From Siccibacter turicensis LMG 23730 (GTDB taxonomy: Bacteria > Pseudomonadota > Gammaproteobacteria > Enterobacterales > Enterobacteriaceae), in the NCBI RefSeq assembly GCF_000463155.2, contig NZ_AWFZ01000048.1:1-64000 (forward strand): 64,000 bases of DNA. Direction: 5' to 3'. The translations under genes were made by a program, and so were the position numbers. Shown here one piece after another: positions 55,403-64,000 of this stretch. The number at the start of each line of letters is the position of its first letter. Position 1 is the stretch's first letter. The notes under the pieces are model-generated. The model saw only the letters and a list, made by a program, of their open reading frames with translations. It was not told where the DNA came from and ran no database searches.

Positions 55403-56509
55403 ATGAAAGGACGTTGGGCACACTATCTGTTAACAGGGGCAATGATTGCGCTGCTTGCCGCCTGTACCTCTAAGCCTACCGACCGCGGGCAGCAGTACAG
55501 CGACGGTAAATTCACACAGCCTTTTTCGTTAGTTAACCAGCCGGACGCCGTTGGTGCGCCGATTAACGCCGGCGACTTCTATGAGCAGGTGAACCAGATC
55601 CGCAGCGCCTCGCCGCGTCTCTATGGCAGCCAGAACAACATCTATAGCGCGGTGCAGGAGTGGCTACGCGCCGGGGGCGATACCCGTAACCTGAACCAGT
55701 TCGGTATTAATGCCTGGCAGATGGAAGGGGCCGACCGCTACGGTAACGTACAGTTCACTGGCTACTACACGCCGGTGATACAGGCGCGCCATACCCGCCA
55801 GGGTGAATTCCAGTACCCCATCTACCGTATGCCGCCGAAGCGCGGTCGCCTGCCGTCACGCGCGGAGATCTACGCCGGGGCGCTGAGTGAAAACTACGTC
55901 ATCGCCTGGAGCAACTCCCTGATGGATAACTTCATCATGGACGTACAGGGCAGCGGCTATATCGATTTCGGCGACGGCAGCCCGCTCAATTTCTTTGCCT
56001 ATGCCGGCAAGAACGGCCATGCCTACCGCAGCATCGGCAAAGTGCTGATCGATCGCGGGGAAGTGAAGCGGGAAGATATGTCGATGCAGGCGATTCGCCA
56101 CTGGGGGGAAACCCACAGCGAGGCGGAAGTGCGCGAACTGCTGGAGCAGAACCCGTCCTTTGTGTTCTTTAAACCGCAGTCCTATGCTCCGGTGAAAGGC
56201 GCCAGCGCCGTGCCGCTGATTGGCCGCGCCTCGGTGGCGTCAGACCGTTCAATCATTCCGGCGGGCACCACCCTGCTGGCTGAAGTGCCGCTGCTGGACA
56301 ATAACGGAAAATTTAACGGACAATATGAGCTTCGCCTGATGGTGGCGCTGGATGTTGGCGGAGCAATTAAAGGCCAGCACTTTGACATCTATCAGGGCAT
56401 TGGCCCGGACGCCGGGCATCGTGCCGGCTGGTATAACCATTATGGCCGCGTATGGGTGCTGAAAAACGCCCCCGGCACTGGTGGAACCGGTAACGTCTTT
56501 AGCGGCTGA
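55403..56509 (+). CDS. mltA: Membrane-bound lytic murein transglycosylase A, MltA
   Basis: A 368-residue outer-membrane lipoprotein that cleaves glycan strands to 1,6-anhydromuropeptides. The start at ATG 55403 gives MKGRWAHYLLTG and a lipobox LLAAC (Cys near 20). The open frame continues upstream into a tRNA, which cannot be coding. The MltA domain (about 120-240) and 3D domain (about 255-345, with catalytic Asp in VALDVGGAIKG) follow. E. coli MltA is 365 residues. Confidence 0.96.
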   Translation: MKGRWAHYLLTGAMIALLAACTSKPTDRGQQYSDGKFTQPFSLVNQPDAVGAPINAGDFYEQVNQIRSASPRLYGSQNNIYSAVQEWLRAGGDTRNLNQFGINAWQMEGADRYGNVQFTGYYTPVIQARHTRQGEFQYPIYRMPPKRGRLPSRAEIYAGALSENYVIAWSNSLMDNFIMDVQGSGYIDFGDGSPLNFFAYAGKNGHAYRSIGKVLIDRGEVKREDMSMQAIRHWGETHSEAEVRELLEQNPSFVFFKPQSYAPVKGASAVPLIGRASVASDRSIIPAGTTLLAEVPLLDNNGKFNGQYELRLMVALDVGGAIKGQHFDIYQGIGPDAGHRAGWYNHYGRVWVLKNAPGTGGTGNVFSG

Positions 56510-56583
56510 TCGGCGTGACGGAGGGGCCTCCCTCCGTCGTGCGTGCCCCGTTTCGACACGACTTAATATTCCCAGAGGTTTTC

Positions 56584-57396
56584 ATGTCTGTAGTTCTCAC
56601 CGACGCATGGCGCCAGCGCTTTGGCGGTACGGCACGTTTATATGGCGAATCCGCGCTGGCCCACTTTGCGGCGGCCCATATCTGCGTGGTCGGTATCGGC
56701 GGTGTAGGGTCATGGGCTGCGGAAGCGCTGGCCCGGACCGGTATCGGTGCCATCACGCTGATAGACATGGATGATGTGTGCGTCACTAACACCAATCGGC
56801 AGATCCACGCTCTGCGGGAAACCGTGGGCCAGGCTAAAGCCGAAGTAATGGCGGAGCGCATTCGGCAGATCAATCCGGAGTGCCGCGTAACCGTCGTGGA
56901 TGATTTCGTGACGCCGGACAACGTCGCCACGCTGATGAATCAGGGCTTCAGCTATGTGATTGACGCCATCGACAGCGTGCGCCCTAAAGCGGCGCTTATC
57001 GCTTACTGCCGCCGCTACAAGATCCCGCTGGTGACTACCGGCGGCGCGGGCGGGCAGATCGATCCCACCCAGATCCAGGTCGCGGATCTGGCAAAAACCA
57101 TTCAGGATCCGCTGGCGGCGAAGCTGCGCGAGCGGCTGAAAAGTGATTTTGGCGTGGTGAAGAACAGCAAGGGCAAGCTTGGCGTAGACTGTGTGTTTTC
57201 CACCGAAGCGCTGGTCTATCCGCAGGCGGATGGCTCGGTGTGTGCGGCGAAAAGTACGGCGGAAGGCCCGAAACGCATGGACTGCGCCTCGGGATTTGGC
57301 GCGGCCACCATGGTCACCGCTACCTTTGGCTTTGTTGCCGTGTCCCACGCCCTTAAAAAGCTGCTGGCGAAAGCGGCGCGCGACGCCGCCGCGTAG
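56584..57396 (+). CDS. tcdA: tRNA threonylcarbamoyladenosine dehydratase TcdA (CsdL)
   Basis: A 270-residue E1-like (ThiF/MoeB) enzyme making cyclic t6A37 in tRNA from t6A in an ATP-dependent reaction. The nucleotide motif is VVGIGGVGSWAAEALART (about 35-52), then DMDDVCVTNTNRQ, and the end is GFGAATMVTATFGF. It is helped by CsdA-CsdE, encoded just downstream on the other strand. Confidence 0.96.
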   Translation: MSVVLTDAWRQRFGGTARLYGESALAHFAAAHICVVGIGGVGSWAAEALARTGIGAITLIDMDDVCVTNTNRQIHALRETVGQAKAEVMAERIRQINPECRVTVVDDFVTPDNVATLMNQGFSYVIDAIDSVRPKAALIAYCRRYKIPLVTTGGAGGQIDPTQIQVADLAKTIQDPLAAKLRERLKSDFGVVKNSKGKLGVDCVFSTEALVYPQADGSVCAAKSTAEGPKRMDCASGFGAATMVTATFGFVAVSHALKKLLAKAARDAAA

Positions 57397-57403
57397 TCAA
57401 CCC

Positions 57404-57847
57404 TTACGGCTGGCTCGCCGCCTGCCTGACTGCCGCTGCCAGCGCCGCCAGCCCCTGATTGCGCGATGCGCTCAGCTGGCTGCGCAGCCCCAGCTCATCA
57501 AACAGCGCGAGCGGATCGGCGTCGCGCAGCGTGGCGGCAGGCTGCCCCTCCACGGCGGTTAACAGCACCGCCAGCAACCCCCGCACGATGCGTCCTTCGC
57601 TGTCACCGTAAAAGTGCAGCGTGCCTTCAGGCGAGCGGCGATACCCCAGCCACACCCGATTTTCACAGCCCGGTATTTCCGTGGTCTGCTGCCTGACGTC
57701 CTCCGGCAGGGCGGGAAGCTGCTTGCCAAGCTGGATCAGCGCCCGGTATTTGTCTTCCCACTGGGTCAGCGGGGCGAACGTCTGGCGCAGCGTCTGTGCG
57801 GTGACGGTGGTGCCGAACGGATGCCCGGCGAGTGTTGTGCTGGTCAT
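57404..57847 (-). CDS. csdE: Sulfur acceptor protein CsdE
   Basis: A 147-residue SufE-like protein. The sulfur-accepting Cys lies in [13 protein letters not shown] (about Cys61). It stimulates CsdA and takes its persulfide. It lies directly behind csdA with no gap (the stop of csdA and the ATG of csdE nearly touch) and is convergent with tcdA, 7 bp apart. Confidence 0.95.
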   Translation of the reverse strand: MTSTTLAGHPFGTTVTAQTLRQTFAPLTQWEDKYRALIQLGKQLPALPEDVRQQTTEIPGCENRVWLGYRRSPEGTLHFYGDSEGRIVRGLLAVLLTAVEGQPAATLRDADPLALFDELGLRSQLSASRNQGLAALAAAVRQAASQP

Positions 57848-59053
57848 TTATTCCCCCAAAATTTCAAGCGCCCGGTCGATGGCGTTTACCAGTGCCTCGA
57901 CGTCCTGTTGGGTATTATAGGGCGCAAAGGAGGCGCGCAGCGTGCCGCTAACGCCAAGCGCCGCCAGCAGCGGCTGGGCGCAGTGCTGCCCGGCGCGCAG
58001 CGCAATGCCGGATTCGGCCAGTAGCGTAACCAGATCGCTGTGGTGAATACCGGCAAAATCAAACGCCAGCAGGCTGGAGTCCTGGCAGCGGAACGAACGA
58101 AAGCCGGGACGCCTGGCCAGTTCGGCTTCCGCCAGCGTGGCCAGGCCACGGCTGTAGTTTTCGGCCTCGTTCAGGTCAATGTCGCGCAGCCACGTCAGGG
58201 CGGCGCTCAGACCGATAACCCCCGCCACGTTTGGCGTGCCGGCTTCCAGGCGCCACGGCAGCGGCTGGGTTTCAAAGCCGTCGAAGGAGACGCGGACGAT
58301 CATCTTCCCGCCACCCAGCCACGGCGTCATCGCCTCCAGCAGTTCCGGTTTACCGTACAGCACGCCGATCCCGGTTGGGCCGTAAAGCTTGTGGCCGGAA
58401 AAGGCGTAGAAATCGATATCCAGCTGCTGCACGTCCGGCGGGCAGTGCACCACCCCCTGCGCGCCGTCGACCATCACTTTTACCCCGGCGGCATGCGCCA
58501 GCCCAATGGCCTGGGCCAGGTCAGGGCAGCCACCGGTCACATTGGACATCTGGCCGATGGCCAGCAGCCGGGTGCGCGCGGTGAGCAGGTCGGGCAGCGC
58601 CGTTAAATCCGGCAGCCTGTCCGGGCCAAGCGGCAGTTTCACTACCTCGGCGCCGGTCTGCTGCGCCACCATCAGCCACGGCACCAGGTTGGCGTGGTGC
58701 TCTGCTTCGCTGACGATAATGTTATCTCCCGGCTGCAGACGCGGGCGCAGCCAGCACTGGGCCACCATGTTGATGGCTTCGGTGGTACCGCGGGTCCAGA
58801 TGATGCTCTCGCTCTGCGGGGCGTTAAGCAGCGCGGCGACGCTGCCGCGCGCGGCCTCATATCGCTCGGTCAATTGCCGGGCCTCAGTGAACTGGCTGCG
58901 GTGTACGCTGCCTGCGCTCAGGCTGTAAAACTGGTGACTGGCGTCGATTACCGCCTGCGGTTTTAGCGCGGTGGCCGCGCTGTCGAGGTAGACGCCTGCA
59001 TCGGCAAGCGCCGGGAACTGCTCGCGAAACCGAGCCGGATTAAATGATTTCAT
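57848..59053 (-). CDS. csdA: Cysteine desulfurase CsdA
   Basis: A 401-residue PLP enzyme of class V, the E. coli length. PLP Lys in FSGHKLYGPTG (about 222) and the active-site Cys in LRAGQHCAQPLL (about 358) are present. The start used is MKSFNPARFREQ; the frame is open further upstream but without family support. CsdA-CsdE supplies sulfur for Fe-S clusters and, with TcdA, supports ct6A formation. Confidence 0.95.
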   Translation of the reverse strand: MKSFNPARFREQFPALADAGVYLDSAATALKPQAVIDASHQFYSLSAGSVHRSQFTEARQLTERYEAARGSVAALLNAPQSESIIWTRGTTEAINMVAQCWLRPRLQPGDNIIVSEAEHHANLVPWLMVAQQTGAEVVKLPLGPDRLPDLTALPDLLTARTRLLAIGQMSNVTGGCPDLAQAIGLAHAAGVKVMVDGAQGVVHCPPDVQQLDIDFYAFSGHKLYGPTGIGVLYGKPELLEAMTPWLGGGKMIVRVSFDGFETQPLPWRLEAGTPNVAGVIGLSAALTWLRDIDLNEAENYSRGLATLAEAELARRPGFRSFRCQDSSLLAFDFAGIHHSDLVTLLAESGIALRAGQHCAQPLLAALGVSGTLRASFAPYNTQQDVEALVNAIDRALEILGE

Positions 59054-59247
59054 GGTATTCCTCGTGTCATTACACCGATCGTCGCCCATTTTGCGCGGAC
59101 GTACAAGGTGATTGATAACCATCGGATTTATCCGTTTTCCCTGGCAGAGTCTTAAAAGCAGGTTATGCTGAAAAGTGTCAGGTGAGTGTTCTGGCCTCTT
59201 AAGAATAAGAGGCGCACATAGCATTAATGTCTACAAGGAGAAGAATT

Positions 59248-59475
59248 ATGAATAAGGCAGCCGCTGTAATTTCTGCATGTATGATGACCTTTGCTCTTTC
59301 GGCCTGTTCCAGCCCGAACTATGTCATGCACACTAACGATGGACGCACTATCGTAGCCGACGGTAAACCGACTACCGACAACGACACCGGTATGATCCAG
59401 TACAAAGATGCGAACGGTAACAAGCAGCAGATCAACCGTACTGACGTGAAAGAGATGGTTGCGCTGGAAGACTAA
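59248..59475 (+). CDS. ygdI: Small lipoprotein YgdI (YgdI/YgdR family)
   Basis: A 75-residue lipoprotein. The lipobox LSAC gives the mature Cys near 20, followed by SSPNYVMHTNDGRTIVADGKP, the DUF903 motif. A strong AAGGAG precedes the ATG at 59248, and this start matches E. coli. It is a paralogue of ygdR at 31047-31265. The GcvB terminator (opposite strand) lies 11 bp downstream. Confidence 0.95.
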   Translation: MNKAAAVISACMMTFALSACSSPNYVMHTNDGRTIVADGKPTTDNDTGMIQYKDANGNKQQINRTDVKEMVALED

Positions 59476-59485
59476 TTCCACGGGC

Positions 59486-59691
59486 AAAAAAAAGCACCGC
59501 AATTATGCGGTGCTACATTAATCACTATGGACAGACAGGGTAAATGTACAGGAAGTGAAAAGGGGTAGCCTTGCTACCGCGGTCTGAAATGTCAGACCAA
59601 TTGCAAACACAACAACACAACATCACAACCGTAAGCCAAAAGCCCTTCAGAACTCTCATCCCAAAAAACTTTTCGTTCCGGCTCAGGAAGT
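59486..59691 (-). ncRNA. gcvB: GcvB small regulatory RNA
   Basis: 206 nt on the minus strand, the same size as E. coli GcvB. The 5' end ACTTCCTGAGCCGGAACG (59674-59691), the GT-rich R1 region (about 59605-59632), a conserved middle hairpin (TAGC-GGTAGC part near 59570) and the ACCGCATAATTGCGGTGC terminator with eight T are all recognisable. It is divergent from gcvA and activated by GcvA with glycine. With Hfq it represses many amino acid and peptide transport mRNAs. Confidence 0.95.
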
Positions 59692-59819
59692 GCCGCCACT
59701 ATAGGTATTTGCTGGTGCAACCTCAACGGACAATTTATAATGGCTCAGATAAAAAAAACTAATAGGTAACCTGTTGTTTCCTGTTTGTTAATTGCCGTTA
59801 ACAATTGAACCCTTACCTC

Positions 59820-60737
59820 ATGTCCAAGCGATTACCACCACTGAATGCATTACGTGTTTTTGACGCCGCCGCCCGCCACCTGAGCTTCACTAAAGCGGCC
59901 GAAGAACTTTTCGTCACGCAGGCCGCAGTAAGCCACCAGATTAAGTCATTAGAGGACTTTTTAGGGATAAAGCTGTTCCGCAGACGTAACCGTTCCCTGC
60001 TGCTCACCGAAGAGGGGCAGAGCTATTTTCAGGATATCAAAGAGATCTTTTCCCAGCTCAATGAGGCCACGCGCAAGCTCCAGGCGAGGAGTGCGCGCGG
60101 TGCCTTAACCGTCAGTTTATTGCCCAGTTTTGCCATTCACTGGCTGGTGCCGCGACTCTCAAGCTTTAACTCAGCTTATCCGGGAATCGATGTGCGCATC
60201 CAGGCGGTGGACCGCGAAGAGGACAAGCTGGCCGACGATGTCGACGTGGCGATTTTCTACGGTCGCGGTAACTGGCCGGGGCTGCGGGTCGAAAAACTTT
60301 ATGCTGAATATTTGCTTCCGGTATGCTCGCCGTTGTTACTTACCGGCGATAAGCCACTGAAAACGCCGCAGGACCTCGAAAAGCACACGTTATTGCATGA
60401 CGCGTCGCGTCGCGACTGGCAAACTTATACGCGCCAGCTCGGTCTTACCCATATCAACGTTCAGCAAGGCCCTATCTTCAGCCACAGCGCCATGGTGCTG
60501 CAGGCGGCGATCCACGGGCAGGGCGTTGCGCTGGCGAACAATGTGATGGCGCAGTCCGAGATAGAAGCCGGACGTCTGGTCTGCCCGTTTAACGACGTGC
60601 TGGTCAGTAAAAATGCCTTTTATCTGGTTTGTCATGACAGTCAGGCAGAACTGGGTAAAATAGCGGCCTTCCGCCAATGGATCCTGGCGAAAGCGGCCAG
60701 TGAACAAGAAAAATTCCGCTTTCGCTACGAGCAATAA
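59820..60737 (+). CDS. gcvA: Glycine cleavage system regulator GcvA
   Basis: A 305-residue LysR-type regulator, the E. coli length, from MSKRLPPLNALRVFDAAARHLSF. The HTH is at about 8-45. It activates gcvTHP with glycine, represses with purines through GcvR, and drives gcvB transcribed divergently, 128 bp away from its start. ATG 59820 is chosen by family match; the frame is open a few codons upstream. Confidence 0.97.
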   Translation: MSKRLPPLNALRVFDAAARHLSFTKAAEELFVTQAAVSHQIKSLEDFLGIKLFRRRNRSLLLTEEGQSYFQDIKEIFSQLNEATRKLQARSARGALTVSLLPSFAIHWLVPRLSSFNSAYPGIDVRIQAVDREEDKLADDVDVAIFYGRGNWPGLRVEKLYAEYLLPVCSPLLLTGDKPLKTPQDLEKHTLLHDASRRDWQTYTRQLGLTHINVQQGPIFSHSAMVLQAAIHGQGVALANNVMAQSEIEAGRLVCPFNDVLVSKNAFYLVCHDSQAELGKIAAFRQWILAKAASEQEKFRFRYEQ

Positions 60738-60782
60738 CTGATTCGCGTGCCCGGCACGCCTTACTTTAGGGTTATAACCACC

Positions 60783-61178
60783 ATGACCAGCCGATTCATG
60801 CTGATTTTCGCCGCGGTGAGTGGCTTTATTTTTGTCGCCCTGGGCGCCTTTGGTGCGCATGTGCTGAGCAAAACGCTCGGCGTTGTCGAAATGGGATGGA
60901 TTCAGACCGGGCTTGAGTACCAGGCGTTCCATACCCTCGCTATTTTTGGTCTGGCGGTTGCCATGCAGCGCCGGATCAGCATCTGGTTTTACTGGAGCAG
61001 CGTCTTTATGGCGTTGGGTACCGTGCTGTTCAGCGGCAGCCTTTACTGTCTGGCGCTGTCGCATCTGCGCCTGTGGGCCTTCGTGACGCCGGTTGGCGGC
61101 GTCAGCTTCCTTGCCGGTTGGGTGTTGATGTTAATCGGCGCGCTGCGTCTTAAGCGTAAAGGCTCTGTGAATGAATAA
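60783..61178 (+). CDS. ygdD: DUF423 membrane protein YgdD
   Basis: A 131-residue inner-membrane protein with four helices, the E. coli length, starting [17 protein letters not shown] and containing LGAFGAHVL, a family signature. Function is unknown. It overlaps rlmM by 8 nt, implying cotranscription and coupling. Confidence 0.95.
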   Translation: MTSRFMLIFAAVSGFIFVALGAFGAHVLSKTLGVVEMGWIQTGLEYQAFHTLAIFGLAVAMQRRISIWFYWSSVFMALGTVLFSGSLYCLALSHLRLWAFVTPVGGVSFLAGWVLMLIGALRLKRKGSVNE

Positions 61179-62271
61179 AGTTATTTTGTACTGCCGTCAG
61201 GGATTTGAAAAAGAGTGTGCGGCAGAGATTACCGATAAGGCCGCACGGCTTGAGGTCTACGGATTTGCACGCGTCAAAGAGCAGTCCGGTTACGTGGTGT
61301 TTGAGTGCTATCAGACCGACGATGCGGAAAAGCTGGTGCGCGATCTGCCGTTCAGCTCGCTTATCTTTGCCCGCCAGATGTTCGTCGCCGGCGAACTGCT
61401 GACCGATTTGCCGCCTGAAGATCGCGTTACGCCGATCGTCGGGATGTTGCAGGGCGTGGTGGAGAAGGGCGGTGATTTGCGCGTGGAAGTGGCCGACACC
61501 AACGAAAGCAAAGAGCTGATGAAGTTCTGCCGCAAGCTGACGGTGCCGCTACGCGCTGCGCTGCGCGAGGCGAAGGTGTTGACCAATTATGAGACGCCGA
61601 AGCGCCCGGTAGTGCATGTCTTTTTCATCGCGCCGGGCTGCTGCTATACCGGCTACTCGCTCAGCACCAACAACTCGCCGTTCTATATGGGCATTCCGCG
61701 CCTGCGCTTCCCGTCCGACGCACCGAGCCGTTCCACCCTGAAGCTGGAAGAGGCGTTTCACGTGTTTATCCCGGCTGACGAGTGGGATGAGCGTCTCGCC
61801 AACGGCATGCACGCGGTGGATCTGGGCGCCTGCCCGGGCGGCTGGACCTATCAGCTGGTGAAACGCAACATGTGGGTGGCGTCTGTTGATAACGGCCCGA
61901 TGGCGCAGAGCCTGATGGACACCGGGCAGGTTACCTGGCTGCGGGAGGATGGCTTCCGCTATCGCCCGACGCGCAACAACATCTCGTGGATGGTGTGCGA
62001 CATGGTGGAGAAGCCTGCCAAAGTGACGGCGCTGATGGCGCAGTGGCTGGTCAACGGCTGGTGCCGCGAAACCATCTTCAACCTCAAGTTACCGATGAAA
62101 AAACGCTATGAAGAGGTGTCGCAGAACCTGGCGTCGCTGCGCGAACAGCTCGATGCGCAGGGCATTGCCGCTCAGATTCAGGCGCGTCAGCTCTATCACG
62201 ATCGTGAAGAGGTGACGGTGCACGTGCGGCGCATGTGGGCCGCGGTTGGCGGGCGTCGCGACGAGCGTTGA
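61171..62271 (+). CDS. rlmM: 23S rRNA 2'-O-ribose C2498 methyltransferase RlmM
   Basis: A 366-residue SAM-dependent methyltransferase, the E. coli length. A THUMP-like N-terminal domain (about 1-170) precedes the Rossmann domain with [16 protein letters not shown] (about 216-231) and catalytic K-D-K type residues such as [12 protein letters not shown] and FNLKLPMKK. In E. coli fucR follows; here xni follows instead in the opposite direction. Confidence 0.96.
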   Translation: MNKVILYCRQGFEKECAAEITDKAARLEVYGFARVKEQSGYVVFECYQTDDAEKLVRDLPFSSLIFARQMFVAGELLTDLPPEDRVTPIVGMLQGVVEKGGDLRVEVADTNESKELMKFCRKLTVPLRAALREAKVLTNYETPKRPVVHVFFIAPGCCYTGYSLSTNNSPFYMGIPRLRFPSDAPSRSTLKLEEAFHVFIPADEWDERLANGMHAVDLGACPGGWTYQLVKRNMWVASVDNGPMAQSLMDTGQVTWLREDGFRYRPTRNNISWMVCDMVEKPAKVTALMAQWLVNGWCRETIFNLKLPMKKRYEEVSQNLASLREQLDAQGIAAQIQARQLYHDREEVTVHVRRMWAAVGGRRDER

Positions 62272-62316
62272 GTGGCCGGTTTACCCTTATACGTCTGACG
62301 TTTAAAGCGCCGCACG

Positions 62317-62358
62317 CTGTCTGCGCACCCCGCATCACCGCGGGGGTCGCGCAGGCAG
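62317..62358 (+). repeat. Large imperfect inverted repeat between rlmM and xni
   Basis: CTGTCTGCGC (62317-62326) pairs with GCGCAGGCAG (62349-62358), with an inner CCCGC/GCGGG stem. No T tract follows. It lies where E. coli has the fuc genes, between two convergent genes, and might act as a weak bidirectional end. Confidence 0.6.
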
Positions 62359-62432
62359 GGCTGACCTGTCACTTTCCCCCCGATTTCTTGCCGGCATTCA
62401 CGCGCTGACGTCGCGTTCTTCTCAACTACACC

Positions 62433-63194
62433 TCAGGTACGCGGCGTCAGCCGTAGCTGCTGTAAATTCCCGTCGAGCTGTAAATCGGTTCTCAGGCGCG
62501 CAACCTCGCGGCAGGTAAAGGCGCTGTCGCGATGCGTTTCCAGCTTTTTGCGCCACTTCTCTGGCACCTCTGCCAGCCGATCGTAGAGCGCTTCCAGCGA
62601 GCCGAACGCGTTAATCAGCTGCGTCGCGCTTTTCGGGCCGATGCCGGCCACGCCCGCTATTTTACTGCTGCCGATCCCCGCTAACCCCCAGAAATCCGGA
62701 AGCTGAGCGGGAGCAACGCCAAACTCTGCAGCGATAAACGGCACGTCGAGCCAGCGCTTCTGGAAGTAGTCGCGGATGCGGATGTGGGGTGACAGCAGCT
62801 GGCAGTAGCCTTTGTCGGTGGAAACGATTGTCGCCTCGTGACCGGCATCCGCTACCTTTACCGCAAGGGTAGCGGCCAGATCGTCCGCTTCGTTTCCCTC
62901 CAGGTGCCAGCAGGCGACGCCTCTGGCGAGGAATGCCTCGCGCAGACGCGGCATCTCTGCCGCCAGATCGTCCGGCATCGGTGCGCGGCCCGCTTTGTAA
63001 TCGGGCAACAGCTGATGACGCCAGCCGCTGCTGCGCGCCTCGTCATCGAATACCGCCACCGCATGGGTGGGCTGAGACTGCACCAGCAGCTGCTCCAGGG
63101 CGCTAAGACAGCCATCGCGGCACGGCGAACCCTGCACCGCATGAATACGGCGAATCAGGTTGAGGGCATCAACAATCAATAAATGTACAGACAC
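62433..63194 (-). CDS. xni: Flap endonuclease Xni (ExoIX)
   Basis: A 253-residue 5'-3' nuclease-fold protein (E. coli 251) acting on flap structures. Start is the GTG giving [19 protein letters not shown]; the frame extends 32 codons upstream without support, and AGGA lies about 11 nt before this [15 protein letters not shown] (about 105-116) holds acidic metal residues, and [11 protein letters not shown] is a helix-hairpin-helix motif. It lacks the second metal cluster of typical FEN, as in E. coli. Confidence 0.94.
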   Translation of the reverse strand: MSVHLLIVDALNLIRRIHAVQGSPCRDGCLSALEQLLVQSQPTHAVAVFDDEARSSGWRHQLLPDYKAGRAPMPDDLAAEMPRLREAFLARGVACWHLEGNEADDLAATLAVKVADAGHEATIVSTDKGYCQLLSPHIRIRDYFQKRWLDVPFIAAEFGVAPAQLPDFWGLAGIGSSKIAGVAGIGPKSATQLINAFGSLEALYDRLAEVPEKWRKKLETHRDSAFTCREVARLRTDLQLDGNLQQLRLTPRT

Positions 63195-63297
63195 AACGAG
63201 CGCTTCCTGCATAACTGAGTGGCGTAAGTGTGGCATGTCAGGGCCGGGTGAGGCCAGGTGGGAAGTGTAAAACGGGAAAGCGGTTCGCAAATCAATG

Positions 63298-63324
63298 CGC
63301 CTCTACCCGTGACGGGCAGAGGCG
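63298..63324 (-). terminator. Hairpin downstream of sdaB
   Basis: CGCCTCT-x-CCCGT-x-ACGGG-x-AGAGGCG forms a 12-bp stem, starting 9 bp after the sdaB stop. There is no T tract, so it may act as a factor-dependent or 3'-protecting element. Confidence 0.5.
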
Positions 63325-63333
63325 TGAGAGGGA

Positions 63334-64000
63334 TCAATCGCAGGCGACAACCTTCAGCGCCAGTCCACCGCGTGAGGTTTCACGGTATTTGGCGTTCATG
63401 TCTTTACCGGTTTCGTACATGGTTTCGATAACCTTATCGAGGCATACGCGCGGATCGCTGGTGCGACGCATCGCCATGCGTGCCGCGTTGACCGCTTTGA
63501 CGGCGGCAATCGCGTTACGCTCGATGCAGGGCACCTGAACCTGGCCGGCGACGGGGTCGCAGGTCAGACCAAGGTTATGCTCCATGCCGATCTCGGCGGC
63601 GATAAACACCTGCGCCGGGCTGGCGCCCAGCAGCTCGGCCAGCCCTGCCGCTGCCATTGAGCAGGCGACGCCGACTTCACCCTGACAGCCCACTTCCGCA
63701 CCGGAGATCGAGGCGTTCATCTTATAAAGTGAGCCGATGGCGCTGGCCGCCAGCATATAGCGGGCAAGCGAGTTAGCATTCACTTCACGGATAAACTTGT
63801 CGTAGTACGCCAGCACCGCTGGAACAATCCCGCAGGCGCCGTTAGTCGGTGCGGTCACAACACGTCCGCCGGCGGCGTTCTCTTCGTTAACGGCCAGCGC
63901 AAAGACGTTGATCCAGTCTACGACGCTCATGGGGTCGGCGTTGGTTTTGTCCTGGCTCACCAGCATACGACGCAGGGCGGCCGCGCGACGCGGAACGCGC
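63334..64000 (-). CDS. sdaB: L-serine dehydratase SdaB (C-terminal part)
   Basis: The last 222 codons of an L-serine deaminase of the Fe-S type; the gene runs off the right edge (E. coli SdaB 455 residues). The visible part starts in [20 protein letters not shown] and contains [28 protein letters not shown], with Cys residues of the 4Fe-4S site, and [20 protein letters not shown]. It turns serine into pyruvate and ammonia. Position next to xni supports sdaB over sdaA or tdcG. Confidence 0.93.
   Translation of the reverse strand, partial: RVPRRAAALRRMLVSQDKTNADPMSVVDWINVFALAVNEENAAGGRVVTAPTNGACGIVPAVLAYYDKFIREVNANSLARYMLAASAIGSLYKMNASISGAEVGCQGEVGVACSMAAAGLAELLGASPAQVFIAAEIGMEHNLGLTCDPVAGQVQVPCIERNAIAAVKAVNAARMAMRRTSDPRVCLDKVIETMYETGKDMNAKYRETSRGGLALKVVACD

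Overview
The window is a chromosomal segment of a member of the Enterobacteriaceae, outside Escherichia but close to the Enterobacter/Lelliottia/Leclercia/Kosakonia group. From kduI to sdaB the gene order follows the E. coli K-12 order (kduI-kduD-araE-ygeA-lysR-lysA-galR-aas-lplT-tas-ygdR-ygdQ-mutH-rppH-ptsP-lgt-thyA-ppdAB-ygdB-ppdC-recC-ptrA-recB-recD-argA-amiC-tRNA-fMet-mltA-tcdA-csdE-csdA-ygdI-gcvB-gcvA-ygdD-rlmM-xni-sdaB). Most proteins match the E. coli family length to within a few residues and keep the catalytic residues at the same positions. Species-level naming is inference.

Region by region. 1-1921: the end of a type VI secretion cluster (a repeat-tailed C-terminus, a PAAR tip protein, a TagK-like protein, TssE). 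1922-16186: a pectin/oligogalacturonide zone built around kduI-kduD-araE. It holds porin kdgM, two oligogalacturonate lyases, ABC transporter togMNAB and kdgF, with agp (glucose-1-phosphatase) embedded. At least seven KdgR-type palindromes lie upstream of kdgM, ogl, kduI, togM and kdgF; the regulator gene is not in the window. 16187-19169: ygeA, lysR, lysA. 19170-24944: an accessory block between lysA and galR, with a LacI-type repressor, a PTS EIIC, a GH1 6-phospho-beta-glucosidase, a PTS EIIB, a UxuR/ExuR-type GntR regulator and a GNAT acetyltransferase. 24941-64000: the conserved core, with two well-known sRNAs (a single Omr sRNA and a 206-nt GcvB) and two tandem initiator tRNA genes.

How the genes work together. 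KdgM admits oligogalacturonides to the periplasm, TogMNAB imports them, the two Ogl enzymes cleave the dimers, KdgF and KduI isomerise the unsaturated monomers, and KduD reduces the product towards KDG. The beta-glucoside block would import and phosphorylate a beta-glucoside and cleave it in the cytosol, but it lacks its own EIIA. Its divergent promoter region carries three TGG-N-ATACCA sites of the kind recognised by UxuR/ExuR-family proteins, so the downstream GntR protein is the likely binder. The core carries RecBCD with protease III, minor pseudopilin-like genes, arginine and glycine control points, mismatch repair, lipoprotein maturation and PTS-Ntr.

Most notable: the regulon-like spread of KdgR boxes with duplicated Ogl, a strong terminator between togB and ogl2, the EIIA-less PTS block with predicted UxuR-type operators, an inverted pair of DnaA-box sequences at the two ends of the ygdT-like ORF, a single omr gene where E. 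coli has two, and absence of the fuc locus between xni and rlmM. All similarity statements rest on remembered family sequences, not on searches.
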